A DNA stretch of 64,000 nt from an uncultured Oscillospiraceae bacterium (GCA_904397845.1 CAJFOX010000011.1:124001-188000), one strand, 5' to 3'; positions 37,182 to 46,298 are shown, counted from the first letter of the stretch. Made by a program: numbers and translations. Notes: a model not told the origin generated them from the letters alone.

Positions 37182-38333
37182 TCATTTACAATGCTCTCTT
37201 ACAAACCGGCGTGCTTCCTGCTCGGCCCAAAACACATCTTCCAGAGCATAATCCAACGGCATCCGCTGGGCAAAAGTCGCTTTTTCTACCAGCTCGCCAA
37301 TTTGCAGAAACCGGATCTTTTCTTCCCGGAACAACGCCACTGCTTCTTCGTTGGCCGCATTGGCGGCACAGGGATACAGTCCGCCCATCCGCATGGCGTC
37401 TATGCAGACCTGTAAACAGGAAAACGTTTTATAATCAGGCTGGTAAAAGGTCAGTTTCCCATAATCTGTCAAGGAAAGCGGCTTTGCCCCGCTGGGCACC
37501 CGGTTCGGATAAGTCATGGCATACTGAATCGGGATCTGCATATCCGGTACGCCCAGCTGGGCGATGCAGGAACCGTCTATAAATTCGACCATCGAATGGA
37601 TTACGCTCTCCCGGTGGATCACCACCTCGATGTCGTCCACCGGCTTTTGGAACAGCCAGACAGCCTCGATAACCTCCAGCCCTTTGTTCATCAGAGTGGA
37701 AGAATCAATGGTCAACTTAGCCCCCATAACCCAGTTTGGATGACGCAGGGCCTGTTTGACCGTAACCCGTTCCAATTCCTCTCTTTTTTTTCCAAAAAAA
37801 GGGCCGCCAGAAGCCGTTAAAATGATTTTATGCAGTGCATCCTTCTTAGGATTCCCCTGCAAGCATTGAAAAATTGCCGAATGTTCGCTGTCCACCGGCA
37901 GAATTTTCACTTTTTTTTTCTGCGCCGCTTCTATCACCAGCTGTCCGCCCGCTACCAACGTTTCCTTATTGGCAAGGGCCAGGTCAGTCCCCGCCTCAAT
38001 GGCAGCCAAAGTTGGCTGCAGGCCGATCATTCCCACGACCGAGTTGAGAACCAGGTCGTTCTCCGGCAAAGACGCAATCTGGCAAAGACCCTCCATTCCA
38101 CACAAAACCTGCGTGCTGGTATCCGCCAGCCTGATTTTTAAGTCCGCCGCCGCCTGCGGATCCATCATCACCGCATAACGGGGAGAAAAAGCCCTGACCT
38201 GCTGTTCCGCCAAATCAGTGCTCGTATTTGCGGAGATCGCCTCCAGCCGATAGCCCAGACGGCGCACCACCTGCAACGCCTGCGTTCCAATAGAACCGGT
38301 TGAACCCAAAATTGTGACTCTTTTCTGCTCCAT
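37182..38333 (-). CDS. dxr: 1-deoxy-D-xylulose 5-phosphate reductoisomerase
   Basis: 383 residues. NADPH-binding GSTGSIGTQALQVV at the N-terminus, ALANKETLVAGGQLV, VDSEHSAIFQCLQG (metal and substrate site), TASGGPF and MGAKLTIDSSTLMNKGLEVI. Makes methylerythritol 4-phosphate, the committed step of the MEP pathway. ATG follows TTGGAGGCGTAT; the longer frame upstream runs into cdsA. Between cdsA and rseP as in many Firmicutes. Confidence 0.97.
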   Translation of the reverse strand: MEQKRVTILGSTGSIGTQALQVVRRLGYRLEAISANTSTDLAEQQVRAFSPRYAVMMDPQAAADLKIRLADTSTQVLCGMEGLCQIASLPENDLVLNSVVGMIGLQPTLAAIEAGTDLALANKETLVAGGQLVIEAAQKKKVKILPVDSEHSAIFQCLQGNPKKDALHKIILTASGGPFFGKKREELERVTVKQALRHPNWVMGAKLTIDSSTLMNKGLEVIEAVWLFQKPVDDIEVVIHRESVIHSMVEFIDGSCIAQLGVPDMQIPIQYAMTYPNRVPSGAKPLSLTDYGKLTFYQPDYKTFSCLQVCIDAMRMGGLYPCAANAANEEAVALFREEKIRFLQIGELVEKATFAQRMPLDYALEDVFWAEQEARRFVREHCK

Positions 38334-38349
38334 ATACGCCTCCAAATGG

Positions 38350-39189
38350 TTACCGGACAATGGGGAACAGCCGGATAAATAAAAATACAAACGGCAGTAC
38401 GAAAAAGACGCTGTCAAACCGGTCCACAATCCCGCCATGGCCGGGCATCAGCGAACCGTAGTCCTTTACACCGCATTGCCGCTTGATCAGCGAGGCGGAC
38501 AAATCCCCCAGCATCGAAACCAAAGCGCCGACCGGCGTCATCAACACTAGCAAAAGATACCGAATCTGGAGCTGGACGCCCCAAATGCTTCTGCCGGCCC
38601 ACTGGCAAAACAACGACAGCAGCAGTACCGTGACCACGCAGAACACTACGCCGCCCACCGCGCCTTCCACTGTTTTTTTCGGGCTGATTTTAGGCGCCAG
38701 CTTGTGCTTTCCCATGGTAATGCCAAAAAGATATGCGCCTGTGTCAGTCAACCAAGCCAGGCCAAAAGCCAACAGCGTATAGTAAATTCCCTCCAACGGG
38801 GTTTCACTCGCCTGCCGCAGCCAGATCAAAACGCTGGTCGTGTAGGAAATAACACTGGTGGCGGCAAAAGCCGTCGCGGCTTTCGTGTAATGCAGCGATT
38901 CATGATAAAAAAGTAGAATTCCAAAAATAGCCAGCGCAAAAACGGCTTCGCCATACACCAGCCACTGTCGGGCCTGCTCGATGTTAAAAAAAGGAAGCGC
39001 GCATCCAAACAGAAGGCAGACGGCGGACAACGCCTTATTTTCCCATACGCCGGTCACATGAAACATTTCATGCAGCGCCAAAAAAATAATCACCGCTGCA
39101 CTGATATTCAAAAAAATGGTCTGATACAACGCCAAAATGGCAAAAAAAATCGTCAGGCCTATCACAGCCGTTGCAATCCGCTGTTTCAT
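38350..39189 (-). CDS. cdsA: Phosphatidate cytidylyltransferase
   Basis: 279 residues with about seven hydrophobic segments. The CDP-alcohol synthase signature is seen as LGDLSASLIKRQCGVKDYGS followed by LMPGHGGIVDRFDS near the C-terminus. Makes CDP-diacylglycerol for membrane phospholipids. ATG shares one base with the uppS stop codon (TGATG) and has TTTGGAGG in front. Confidence 0.95.
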   Translation of the reverse strand: MKQRIATAVIGLTIFFAILALYQTIFLNISAAVIIFLALHEMFHVTGVWENKALSAVCLLFGCALPFFNIEQARQWLVYGEAVFALAIFGILLFYHESLHYTKAATAFAATSVISYTTSVLIWLRQASETPLEGIYYTLLAFGLAWLTDTGAYLFGITMGKHKLAPKISPKKTVEGAVGGVVFCVVTVLLLSLFCQWAGRSIWGVQLQIRYLLLVLMTPVGALVSMLGDLSASLIKRQCGVKDYGSLMPGHGGIVDRFDSVFFVLPFVFLFIRLFPIVR

Positions 39190-39911
39190 CAAATGCCTCC
39201 AAATCGTCTGTTTCGTTTTGCATACTGGGCAATGGCCTGATCCAGATGCGCTGGGGTAAAGTCCGGCCATAGCACATCCTGGAAGACAAATTCGGTATAA
39301 GCCAGCTGCCATAACAGGAAATTAGAGAGACGAAGCTCGCCGCTGGGACGGATCAGCAGGTCGGGATCCGGGATCCCAGCCGTATAGAGATGCCGCTCGA
39401 ACAGCCTTTCGTCAATACTGTCCGGATCCAATTCCCCCCGAGCCGCCATCTGTGCCAGTTCCCGCGCACTATGCGCGATCTCCGCCCTTCCACCGTAATT
39501 TAAGGCAACGCAAACAGTGATCCCTGTATTTTTTTCGCTTTCCCGTTCTGCGCTCTCCATCAGCTGCTGCAAATCGGAGGCCAGCGGCTTCCGGTCCCCC
39601 AGGAAAAGCAGCCGCACATTCCGCTTCGCTTGTTTGGAAGCCTCCTTCAAATAACTGCGTAACAGCTCCATAATCGCATCCACTTCACTTTGAGGCCTCT
39701 TCCAATTTTCGGTGGAAAAAGCGTAGGCCGTAACATACTTTACCCCGATTTTCTGGCAGTAGTCACAAATATTTTCAAATGCCTTTGCGCCCTGCTTGTG
39801 GCCGGCATTTCGCGGCAGCCCCCGCCGCTTGGCCCAGCGCCCATTCCCATCCATAATAATCGCAATATGGGCCGGAACCGAAAACGACTTCTTTTGATGT
39901 TCTTCTGACAT
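39189..39911 (-). CDS. uppS: Undecaprenyl diphosphate synthase (cis-prenyltransferase)
   Basis: 240 residues. IIMDGNGRWAKRRGLPRNAG contains the catalytic Asp21; GHKQGAKAF, AFSTENWKRPQSEV, VALNYGGRAEI and the C-terminal DLLIRPSGELRLSNFLLWQ motif are all present. Makes the C55 lipid carrier for cell wall synthesis. Follows frr and precedes cdsA in the conserved cluster. Confidence 0.97.
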   Translation of the reverse strand: MSEEHQKKSFSVPAHIAIIMDGNGRWAKRRGLPRNAGHKQGAKAFENICDYCQKIGVKYVTAYAFSTENWKRPQSEVDAIMELLRSYLKEASKQAKRNVRLLFLGDRKPLASDLQQLMESAERESEKNTGITVCVALNYGGRAEIAHSARELAQMAARGELDPDSIDERLFERHLYTAGIPDPDLLIRPSGELRLSNFLLWQLAYTEFVFQDVLWPDFTPAHLDQAIAQYAKRNRRFGGI

Positions 39912-39981
39912 AAATCAAACTCTCCCGTGCCCCCCTGAAAAGGCGGCCGCCAAAAACAGGGTACGGCTTCGAAATTCGTCG

Positions 39982-40010
39982 AAAAGGCATAGGCGCAGCC
40001 TATGCCTTTT
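39982..40010 (-). terminator. Hairpin between frr and uppS
   Basis: Perfect 13-bp stem (39982-39994 with 39998-40010) with a 3-base loop, ending in TTTT. It lies 21 bases after the frr stop codon. With such a short T-run it may attenuate rather than fully stop transcription into uppS. Confidence 0.6.
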
Positions 40011-40030
40011 GAACCTGTACCAAATGTTTT

Positions 40031-40585
40031 TCAGATTTCCATAATTTCCTTTTCTTTTGCTCCAGCCATTTTGTCAATCTCTTTGCAGTATTTATCGGTC
40101 AAATCCTGAATATCCTTTTCGTATCCTTTCAGGTCGTCCTCTGTAATTTCTGAACTTTTTTTCATGGCCTTATATTTTTCCATCGCATCCCGGCGGATCG
40201 CGCGGATCGCCACCTTGGAATCCTCCGCTGTCTTTGCCACCTGACGGGTCAGTTCCCGGCGCCGCTCCTCGGTCGGCTGCGGGAAGGTCAGACGGATTAC
40301 ATTGCCGTCGTTGGTGGGGTTGATACCGATATCAGATGCCAAAAGAGCCTTTTCGATACTTTTCAGTGTAGACTTATCCCACGGCTGAATGACCAGCGTG
40401 CGCCCCTCCGAAACGGTCACTGCCGCCATGGCGTTGATCGCGGTCGGAACTCCGTAATAATCTACCTGCACTTTATCCAACACCGCCGGATTAGCCCGCC
40501 CCGCTCGAATCGATGAAAACTCATGGTTCAGCGCGCCGATGGTTTTGGTCATTTTTTCGTCATACAGCTTCAGATGCTCTTTCAT
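40031..40585 (-). CDS. frr: Ribosome recycling factor
   Basis: 184 residues. Blocks SSIRAGRANPAVLDKVQVDY, VSEGRTLVIQPWDKSTLKSI, DGNVIRLTFPQPTEERRREL and the C-terminal DKYCKEIDKMAGAKEKEIME. Splits post-termination ribosomes together with EF-G. Between pyrH and uppS. Confidence 0.97.
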   Translation of the reverse strand: MKEHLKLYDEKMTKTIGALNHEFSSIRAGRANPAVLDKVQVDYYGVPTAINAMAAVTVSEGRTLVIQPWDKSTLKSIEKALLASDIGINPTNDGNVIRLTFPQPTEERRRELTRQVAKTAEDSKVAIRAIRRDAMEKYKAMKKSSEITEDDLKGYEKDIQDLTDKYCKEIDKMAGAKEKEIMEI

Positions 40586-40698
40586 AAAAACGCTCCCTTT
40601 CTCCGGCGGATGTTCTGTTTTCTATCCGCAAGCCGTCCTTTCCGCCCAAAGGTCCGGCCACCCGGCCGCCAACTGGCTGCCGCACACGCTTCTTATTT

Positions 40699-41409
40699 TT
40701 ACCCCTCTGTTACCAGGGTGCCGACGGCCTCTCCCTGTACCGCACGAACCAGATTATCCGGATCGCCGATATCAAAAACCAGCACAGGGATATGGTTATC
40801 CTTGCACATAGAGGCTGCCGTCATATCCATTACCGCCAGCTCCTTATTGAGCACCTCGGAAAAGGTCAGGGTATCGTATTTTACCGCGTCGGCATACTTG
40901 TGAGGATCCTTGTCATATACGCCGTCCACCATCGTCGCCTTCATCATGATCTGCGCACCGATCTCCGCCGCCCGTAGAGAAGATGCGGTATCCGTGGAAA
41001 AGAAAGGGTTTCCGGTGCCGCATCCAAAAACTACGACCCTCCCTTTCTCTAGATGGCGCACTGCGCGCCCACGCACATAGGGTTCCGCCACCTGCTGCAT
41101 CGCGATGGCGGTCTGCACTCGTACCGGGACTCCCAGCTGCTCCAGCGCATCGGCCAAGGCCAGCGCATTAATAACCGTTCCCAGCATCCCCATATGGTCT
41201 GCCCTGGTGCGGTCCATTTTGCCGCTGCTACGACCCCGCCAAAAATTTCCGCCGCCCACAACGATTGCGACCTCAGCGCCCAGCTCAGTACACGTTCTGA
41301 TGCTCTCGCAGATGTGCTGTACCACGTCGTAATCCAGCCCGAATTTCTGCTCGCCCGCCAACGCCTCTCCGGACAGCTTGAGTAAAATACGTTTGTACTT
41401 CAAGCCCAT
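40699..41409 (-). CDS. pyrH: UMP kinase
   Basis: 236 residues. [54 protein letters not shown] and [17 protein letters not shown] are typical for bacterial PyrH of the amino-acid kinase fold. Phosphorylates UMP to UDP. Start at the ATG 10 bases after GGAG; the frame upstream (12 more residues) has no ribosome site. Own promoter upstream, probably because of the sigma/anti-sigma genes lying between it and tsf. Confidence 0.96.
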   Translation of the reverse strand: MGLKYKRILLKLSGEALAGEQKFGLDYDVVQHICESIRTCTELGAEVAIVVGGGNFWRGRSSGKMDRTRADHMGMLGTVINALALADALEQLGVPVRVQTAIAMQQVAEPYVRGRAVRHLEKGRVVVFGCGTGNPFFSTDTASSLRAAEIGAQIMMKATMVDGVYDKDPHKYADAVKYDTLTFSEVLNKELAVMDMTAASMCKDNHIPVLVFDIGDPDNLVRAVQGEAVGTLVTEG

Positions 41410-41454
41410 TCCAATCACTCTCCAGTTTTTTGGATCATTGCTCAATTTGTATCT

Positions 41455-41484
41455 ATTTTACAATATCGGCCCTGTACATGTAAA
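41455..41484 (-). promoter_or_regulatory. pyrH promoter
   Basis: Minus strand TTTACA (41479-41484), 18 bases, TAAAAT (41455-41460), about 45 bases before the start codon. It would drive pyrH-frr-uppS and onward independently of rpsB-tsf. Confidence 0.65.
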
Positions 41485-41640
41485 GTCTTTCTATGCTTTT
41501 CTTTGTGAAAAAAGAGAAAGAGAAATATGAACTTTTTCCAAAGCTGGCCAAAAACAGAAAATTTTTCTGAAAAATTCGACATCTTCTTCTCAGGGAGGAT
41601 ACCATTTCCTTTTAAGGTGCTCGCGTCCCGTTTTTCACGT

Positions 41641-41671
41641 AAAAAAGGCCCTTTTAAAAAGGGCCTTTTTT
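41641..41671 (-). terminator. Terminator after the sigma/anti-sigma operon
   Basis: Perfect 11-bp stem (41641-41651 with 41661-41671), 9-base loop, with T-runs. It lies 17 bases after the stop codon of the RsgI-like gene and separates it from pyrH. Confidence 0.85.
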
Positions 41672-41688
41672 TGCCAAAATACGGCAAA

Positions 41689-43149
41689 TCAATCGTTGTC
41701 CATCTCGAATTTTTCCACAGCGCCAGTAACTGCATTGATTTCGATATCGTATTCTACCCTCCCGACATGGAAGGAAATTTCATATTTGGTCTTGCCGTCA
41801 TCCGTATCCAGCTCCGATTCATACCGGGAAATATCCCCTTCCGCTACTCCTGCACGGGATAACGCGATCTGTTTGGCCTCTTCCTTCCCGATCAGCTGGC
41901 CTGTAGAGGCAGCTGAACCGGACTGGCCGGACTGTTCCCATTCGTATTTTATCACATCGCCGGTGGATGCGTTGATATCATACTCGTATTCCAGCCCATC
42001 CACAGAAAATACCAGCTCGTAAACCAGCATTCCGTCATCCTGGTCCAGCTCGGTTTTATAGAATACAGCGTTCGCTCCATCTATTCCCGCGTGGGATAAC
42101 GCAATCGATTTTGCCTGATCTGTACTGATATCCGCTTGGCCTGTCGGAACGGATGTAGCATTCCAGCCGCCCTCCTGATCCTGCTCATTTTTCAGCACTG
42201 CACCGCTTAACGCGTCGACCTCATACTCATATTCCACTGTGCCGGAGGAAAAATCCACCTCATAAACGATCCTGCCGTCGTCGAAATCCAGCTCCGCTTT
42301 GGAAAATCCCACATCGGAAGCGGCCACTCCCGCATGGGCAAAAGCGATTTCCTTTGCTTTTTCCGCCCCAATATAGGATTTATCGCTGGCACTTCCTACC
42401 ACTTCAGTATTTTCCAGCGGCGTATTGTTGGCCGCAATCAGCAGATTTAATTCGTTGACGGATAATTGCGACAGTTCCTCGAAGGAATACAGCGTATTTT
42501 GCTGAATCAATTGCTGGACCAGCTGCGCTTTTCCCGGGGTAATCCCATAGGTTTCAGCCAAAGTTTTCAACTCATCATCGTCGGACACTGTCTGGCTGAG
42601 CACCGAACCGGTAAACGAATTTGTCTCGAGCAGAGCATTTACTTCCTGCGTCAGCTTTTGTTGAAGCGCTGCACCCAAATCCGGGTCTTTATTATCCACG
42701 CTGATTAAAATGGAGTTCGCCAGTTCGTCCAGATACCCATTTCGCAACATAGAGCCAATCAAAGCGTTCATCGTTACATCCAGGGAGCTGCCTTTAAAAT
42801 CCATGTCCCCCAGTACAACTTTTGCGTCGTCGTTTAGCGCAATGGTTTCCAATACTTTTTCGTATTTATTGACCCGGATTTCAATACTCGGGTTCACATC
42901 CAAAGAGATCGTCGACGCCACAGCGTTTTGTCCTCTGTATCCTGCGTATCCCAAAATGCCGCCAACGGTTAAGACCAGCGCCGCTGCGATACCCGCCGCC
43001 GCTTTTATCCAACTTTTTCTTTTATTCTCTGTCAAGGCAATCACGGTTCCTTTCTGTTCCCTACAGTCGGAGAGAACAGATTCCAGAACGTCCGGAACTG
43101 CATGATGAAATGCCGTCCTGATTTTTTCTTCCACTTCCCGATTTTTCAT
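41689..43149 (-). CDS. RsgI-like membrane anti-sigma protein with three PepSY domains
   Basis: 486 residues. Residues 1-45 are a short charged cytoplasmic part, 47-71 one membrane helix, 76-145 an RsgI-type domain with DVNPSIEIRVNKYEKVLETI (Asn86-Pro87-Ser88), a helical linker to about 255, then three PepSY repeats (about 260-321, 341-403, 420-482), each with EAK...IALSHAG, DDG and an EYE.DA.SG-like end. The N-P-S site matches the autocleavage site reported for RsgI. ATG overlaps the sigma gene stop (ATGA) with GGAAGGAG in front, so it is very likely the anti-sigma factor. What the PepSY repeats sense is unknown. Confidence 0.8.
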   Translation of the reverse strand: MKNREVEEKIRTAFHHAVPDVLESVLSDCREQKGTVIALTENKRKSWIKAAAGIAAALVLTVGGILGYAGYRGQNAVASTISLDVNPSIEIRVNKYEKVLETIALNDDAKVVLGDMDFKGSSLDVTMNALIGSMLRNGYLDELANSILISVDNKDPDLGAALQQKLTQEVNALLETNSFTGSVLSQTVSDDDELKTLAETYGITPGKAQLVQQLIQQNTLYSFEELSQLSVNELNLLIAANNTPLENTEVVGSASDKSYIGAEKAKEIAFAHAGVAASDVGFSKAELDFDDGRIVYEVDFSSGTVEYEYEVDALSGAVLKNEQDQEGGWNATSVPTGQADISTDQAKSIALSHAGIDGANAVFYKTELDQDDGMLVYELVFSVDGLEYEYDINASTGDVIKYEWEQSGQSGSAASTGQLIGKEEAKQIALSRAGVAEGDISRYESELDTDDGKTKYEISFHVGRVEYDIEINAVTGAVEKFEMDND

Positions 43150-43688
43150 CGTTCCTCTCCTTCCGTTACATATTTTTTCAGTTTTTTCAATGCGCGGTGA
43201 TATTTTGAAAGAACTGTCGGCAATGGCAGCTGCAGAATCTGCGCAATTTCGCGGTGCCGAAAACCGGAAACCGCATGCAATACGACGATCTGCCGTTCCT
43301 CCTGGGTCAATCGCTCCATACAAGCGCCGATCAGCAGCCTATCCTCCGGGGTTACGCTGTCACAGCTTTTCAGATACGGCTCCCAATCCTCCGGCGGAAT
43401 ATCCGCCGTTCTGCCCCGTTCCCGCAGCTTTTGCAGGCAGCGGTTCCGGACGATGGTAAAAATCCAGGCCATGGGCTTTCCCTGCGGGCGATAACTTCCC
43501 GCCGCCTGGTAAATATCCAAAAAGCAATCATGCAGCGCATCCTCCGCATCCGACGCATTTTTCAAAATAGACAGGGCGAAGCCATAAATCGATGCATTTG
43601 TGTGTTGATATAAGGCCGCCAGGGCATCGTGATCTCCCTTGGCAATCTGCGCCATATATTCTTCCAACAAAGCTTCTTTGTCTGGCAC
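43146..43688 (-). CDS. ECF-type RNA polymerase sigma factor
   Basis: 180 residues. Region 2: YQHTNASIYGFALSILKNAS, DAEDALHDCFLDIYQAAGSY and GKPMAWIFTIVRNRCLQKLR; region 4: LTQEERQIVVLHAVSGFRHR and EIAQILQLPLPTVLSKYHRA. Start at GTG 43688, 7 bases after AAGGA; a TTG 13 codons earlier is less likely. Co-translated with the RsgI-like anti-sigma protein. Inserted between tsf and pyrH, which are usually adjacent. Unlike SigI, the usual partner of RsgI, this is a standard short ECF sigma. Its regulon is unknown. Confidence 0.9.
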   Translation of the reverse strand: MPDKEALLEEYMAQIAKGDHDALAALYQHTNASIYGFALSILKNASDAEDALHDCFLDIYQAAGSYRPQGKPMAWIFTIVRNRCLQKLRERGRTADIPPEDWEPYLKSCDSVTPEDRLLIGACMERLTQEERQIVVLHAVSGFRHREIAQILQLPLPTVLSKYHRALKKLKKYVTEGEER

Positions 43689-43819
43689 TGCCGATTCCTT
43701 TGCCGGTACCAAGCAGAAGAACAGCAATGATATCCGCCCCTTTCATTTGAATAATGCGCTAACCCGCCGAAATATTGCATGAAAAACAAAAAATTTTTTA
43801 AGCAGAACAAAAAAGATTC

Positions 43820-43857
43820 AAAAAAAGGGCATTGGCCCGCTAACGCATCCAATGCCC
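43820..43857 (-). terminator. Terminator after rpsB-tsf
   Basis: Perfect 9-bp stem (43827-43835 with 43849-43857), 13-base loop, followed on the minus strand by seven T. Lies 34 bases after the tsf stop codon. Confidence 0.85.
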
Positions 43858-43891
43858 CTGCAAAATTTCAAAAATGAATCAGCCTGGATGA

Positions 43892-44803
43892 TTATTTCAT
43901 CATACTGGCGACTTCATCGGCAAAATTATCCTCTCTTTTTTCCAAGCCTTCGCCTTTCTCAAAGCGGACAAAACTCACAGCCTTGATCTCGCCGCCCAGC
44001 TCTTTGGCGCAGTTTTCGATATACTTGGAAACAGTGATGTCACCATCTTTGATGAAAGGCTGCTCCAACAGGCAAACTTCTTTGTAGTATTTATTGATTC
44101 TGCCCATGACCATCTTCTCGGCGATATTGGCAGGTTTGCCTTCATTGATCGCCTGTTGGGTCAGGATCTCTTTTTCCTTGGCGATTTCATCAGCCGGTAC
44201 GCCAGCCTTGTCCAGATAAGTGGGATTGGCTGCTGCAACCTGCATTGCAACATCCTTCGCCATTGCTTTGAATCCGTCTTTTGCAGCGATATCTGCAGGT
44301 GCGTCGAACTTTACCATAACGCCGATTCTGCCGCCGCCGTGGCTGTAAGTGACAACCTCGCCTTCATATCTTGCAAAGCGGCGGATTTTCATGTTCTCGC
44401 CAATGGTCAGAATCTTTTCACGCAACGCCTCTTCCACAGTAAACTGGTCGTCAGCCTTGCATGCCATCAGTTCCTCTACTGTAGCGGGGTTCTGCTCGGC
44501 AACCGCTTTCGCGCAAGAAGCGACAAAGCTCTGGAAACTTTCGTTCTTGGCCACAAAATCGGTCTCGGCGTTTACTTCAATCACGACACCGACCTTTTTT
44601 GCTTCATCAACATAGGTATATACGATACCCTCGGCTGCAATACGGCCGGATTTTTTGGCCTGTGCCGCCAAGCCCTTTTCACGCAGCAGCTCAATCGCCT
44701 TCTCCATATCGCCGCCTGCTTCGGTCAACGCTTTTTTGCAGTCCATCATGCCGCAGCCAGTTCTCTCACGAAGATTCTGAACATCTTTTGCAGTAAATGC
44801 CAT
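43892..44803 (-). CDS. tsf: Translation elongation factor Ts
   Basis: 303 residues. N-terminal UBA-like part VQNLRERTGCGMMDCKKALT, then the core with EINAETDFVA-type VIEVNAETDFVAKNESFQSF and VGVVIEV. Guanine-exchange factor for EF-Tu. Second gene of the rpsB-tsf operon. Confidence 0.97.
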   Translation of the reverse strand: MAFTAKDVQNLRERTGCGMMDCKKALTEAGGDMEKAIELLREKGLAAQAKKSGRIAAEGIVYTYVDEAKKVGVVIEVNAETDFVAKNESFQSFVASCAKAVAEQNPATVEELMACKADDQFTVEEALREKILTIGENMKIRRFARYEGEVVTYSHGGGRIGVMVKFDAPADIAAKDGFKAMAKDVAMQVAAANPTYLDKAGVPADEIAKEKEILTQQAINEGKPANIAEKMVMGRINKYYKEVCLLEQPFIKDGDITVSKYIENCAKELGGEIKAVSFVRFEKGEGLEKREDNFADEVASMMK

Positions 44804-44874
44804 GGGAAATTCCTCCTAGTTTCTATTTTCGTCCGGATGCTCGGCGCCCATCCTTTTTATCCGTGTATCCCGTA

Positions 44875-44901
44875 AAATGCCCGGGACAAGCTCGGGCATT
44901 T
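44875..44901 (-). terminator. Intercistronic hairpin between rpsB and tsf
   Basis: Perfect 9-bp stem (44875-44883 with 44893-44901) with TTTT at its end on the minus strand, 14 bases after the rpsB stop codon. Probably partial attenuation or transcript stabilisation, since tsf has no clear promoter of its own. Confidence 0.55.
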
Positions 44902-44914
44902 CGGTAAAAAAATC

Positions 44915-45661
44915 CTATTTCTCCGCTTCTTCCGCTTCCTCTGCCTCTTCTTTTTCTTCTATAGCGGCTTCTTCCGCATTCCCCTGCCTGCCTTCGATAA
45001 TCGCATCGGCCATCACAGAAGAGATCAGCTTGACTGCACGGATCGCATCGTCATTGCCGGGGATCACATAGTCCACCTCATCGGGATCGCAGTTGGTATC
45101 CACAATCGCCACAACCGGAATTCCCAGCTTCTTTGCCTCAGCAACCGCGATTTTTTCCTTGCGGGGGTCCACGACGAACAGGGCACCAGGCAGTTTCTTC
45201 ATATCCTTAATCCCGCCCAGGAATTTTTCCAATTTTTCGATTTCCAAGTTCAGCTTGATGACCTCTTTTTTGGGCAGGCGCTCAAAGGTGCCGTCCTCCT
45301 CCATTTTCCGCAGTTGAGCCAGTCTCTGAATTCTGCGCTGAATGGTTTTGAAGTTGGTCATCATACCGCCAAGCCATCTGGCGTTAACAAAATGCACGCC
45401 GGCACGCAGCGCCTCTTCCTTCACAGATTCAGCCGCCTGCTTTTTGGTGCCGACAAACAGCACAGTATCGCCATTGGCGGCGACATCCCTTACAAACATG
45501 TAGGCTTCTTCCAGTTTTTTCACCGTTTTCTGCAGATCGATGATATAAATACCGTTTCTCTCGGTGAAGATGTACTGCGCCATTTTCGGGTTCCATCTTC
45601 TGGTCTGGTGGCCGAAGTGCACGCCGGCCTCCAACAGCTGCTTCATAGAAATAACGCCCAT
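44915..45661 (-). CDS. rpsB: 30S ribosomal protein S2
   Basis: 248 residues. [68 protein letters not shown] and the C-terminal [19 protein letters not shown] are S2 hallmarks; an acidic Glu/Ala-rich tail follows. ATG behind AGGAGGAATTGTAAAA. First gene of the rpsB-tsf unit. Confidence 0.98.
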   Translation of the reverse strand: MGVISMKQLLEAGVHFGHQTRRWNPKMAQYIFTERNGIYIIDLQKTVKKLEEAYMFVRDVAANGDTVLFVGTKKQAAESVKEEALRAGVHFVNARWLGGMMTNFKTIQRRIQRLAQLRKMEEDGTFERLPKKEVIKLNLEIEKLEKFLGGIKDMKKLPGALFVVDPRKEKIAVAEAKKLGIPVVAIVDTNCDPDEVDYVIPGNDDAIRAVKLISSVMADAIIEGRQGNAEEAAIEEKEEAEEAEEAEK

Positions 45662-45691
45662 TTTTACAATTCCTCCTCAGGTTTTTCCTCC

Positions 45692-45730
45692 GCCCGGGCA
45701 ATTTCCGGCCAACCGGAATTTTCTCCCGGC
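45692..45730 (-). promoter_or_regulatory. Structured rpsB leader
   Basis: In the rpsB untranslated region an inner stem TTCCGG-4-CCGGAA (45703-45718) is enclosed by an outer CCGGG/CCCGG pairing. The position and compact fold suggest an autoregulatory S2 binding site, but no known S2 leader consensus was matched. Confidence 0.45.
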
Positions 45731-45771
45731 ACCTACCAAAATCCGACCCAAGCGTGTGTTTTTGCCGTGTT

Positions 45772-45800
45772 AGTATAGCACAATGCTTTTCAAAAAGCAA
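45772..45800 (-). promoter_or_regulatory. rpsB-tsf promoter
   Basis: Minus strand TTGCTT (45795-45800), 17 bases, TATACT (45772-45777). Gives a leader of about 105 bases. Confidence 0.7.
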
Positions 45801-45839
45801 GTACTTTTTGGAAAAGCAACGCAGTTTTTTCTGGCTTTT

Positions 45840-46136
45840 TCAGTATAACTCGCCTTCCCCGTGATGTCTAGGATATTTTGGCCTTCGCGGCTCCGGGCGG
45901 CGGTCAAAGCAGACCAATACTGCATCCTCGCCGATCACCTTTACTTGGTCCCATGCAATGACAAATTCTTCCCCTTTTCCAAATAGGCCAAAAAAACGAA
46001 ATCGTCCGCGCACGACTACGGCGATGACCTCCGCTTTTTCACTCTCGATTTCCACATCGCAAATAGCCCCCAGGCAATTTCCGTCTTTGATGTTAATGAC
46101 ATCCTTATATTTGAAATCTGAAATCCGGTAGATCAT
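45840..46136 (-). CDS. YlmC/YmxH family PRC-barrel sporulation protein
   Basis: 98 residues of the YlmC/YmxH family: MIYRISDFKYKDVINIKDG, GNCLGAICDVEIE, GRFRFFGLFGKGEEFVIAWD and VKVIGEDAVLV form a PRC-barrel-like fold. In Bacillus and clostridia this gene lies near sigG or other sporulation loci, as here (divergent from sigG). Start at ATG 8 bases after GGGGG; a GTG two codons earlier is too close to that site. Exact function not established. Confidence 0.85.
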   Translation of the reverse strand: MIYRISDFKYKDVINIKDGNCLGAICDVEIESEKAEVIAVVVRGRFRFFGLFGKGEEFVIAWDQVKVIGEDAVLVCFDRRPEPRRPKYPRHHGEGELY

Positions 46137-46215
46137 CCGCACTGCCCCCTTTTCGCATGTTTATGGCTTTTCTTTGTCCGTTTATGCCTAACAAAAATTG
46201 CCAGGAGAAAAATTT

Positions 46216-46245
46216 GCATGCTGGGACAAGGTGCTGTCCATGATA
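46216..46245 (+). promoter_or_regulatory. SigG/SigF-type promoter of sigG
   Basis: GCATG (46216-46220), 18 bases, CATGATA (46239-46245): a close match to the forespore consensus gnATR-N17/18-CATnnTA. It lies about 50 bases before the sigG start and would let SigG (or SigF) drive the gene. Confidence 0.7.
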
Positions 46246-46298
46246 AGAGCACAGCCGTCTGACGGACGGCAAAATCGGGAGGAAGCGGGCGTGATGGG

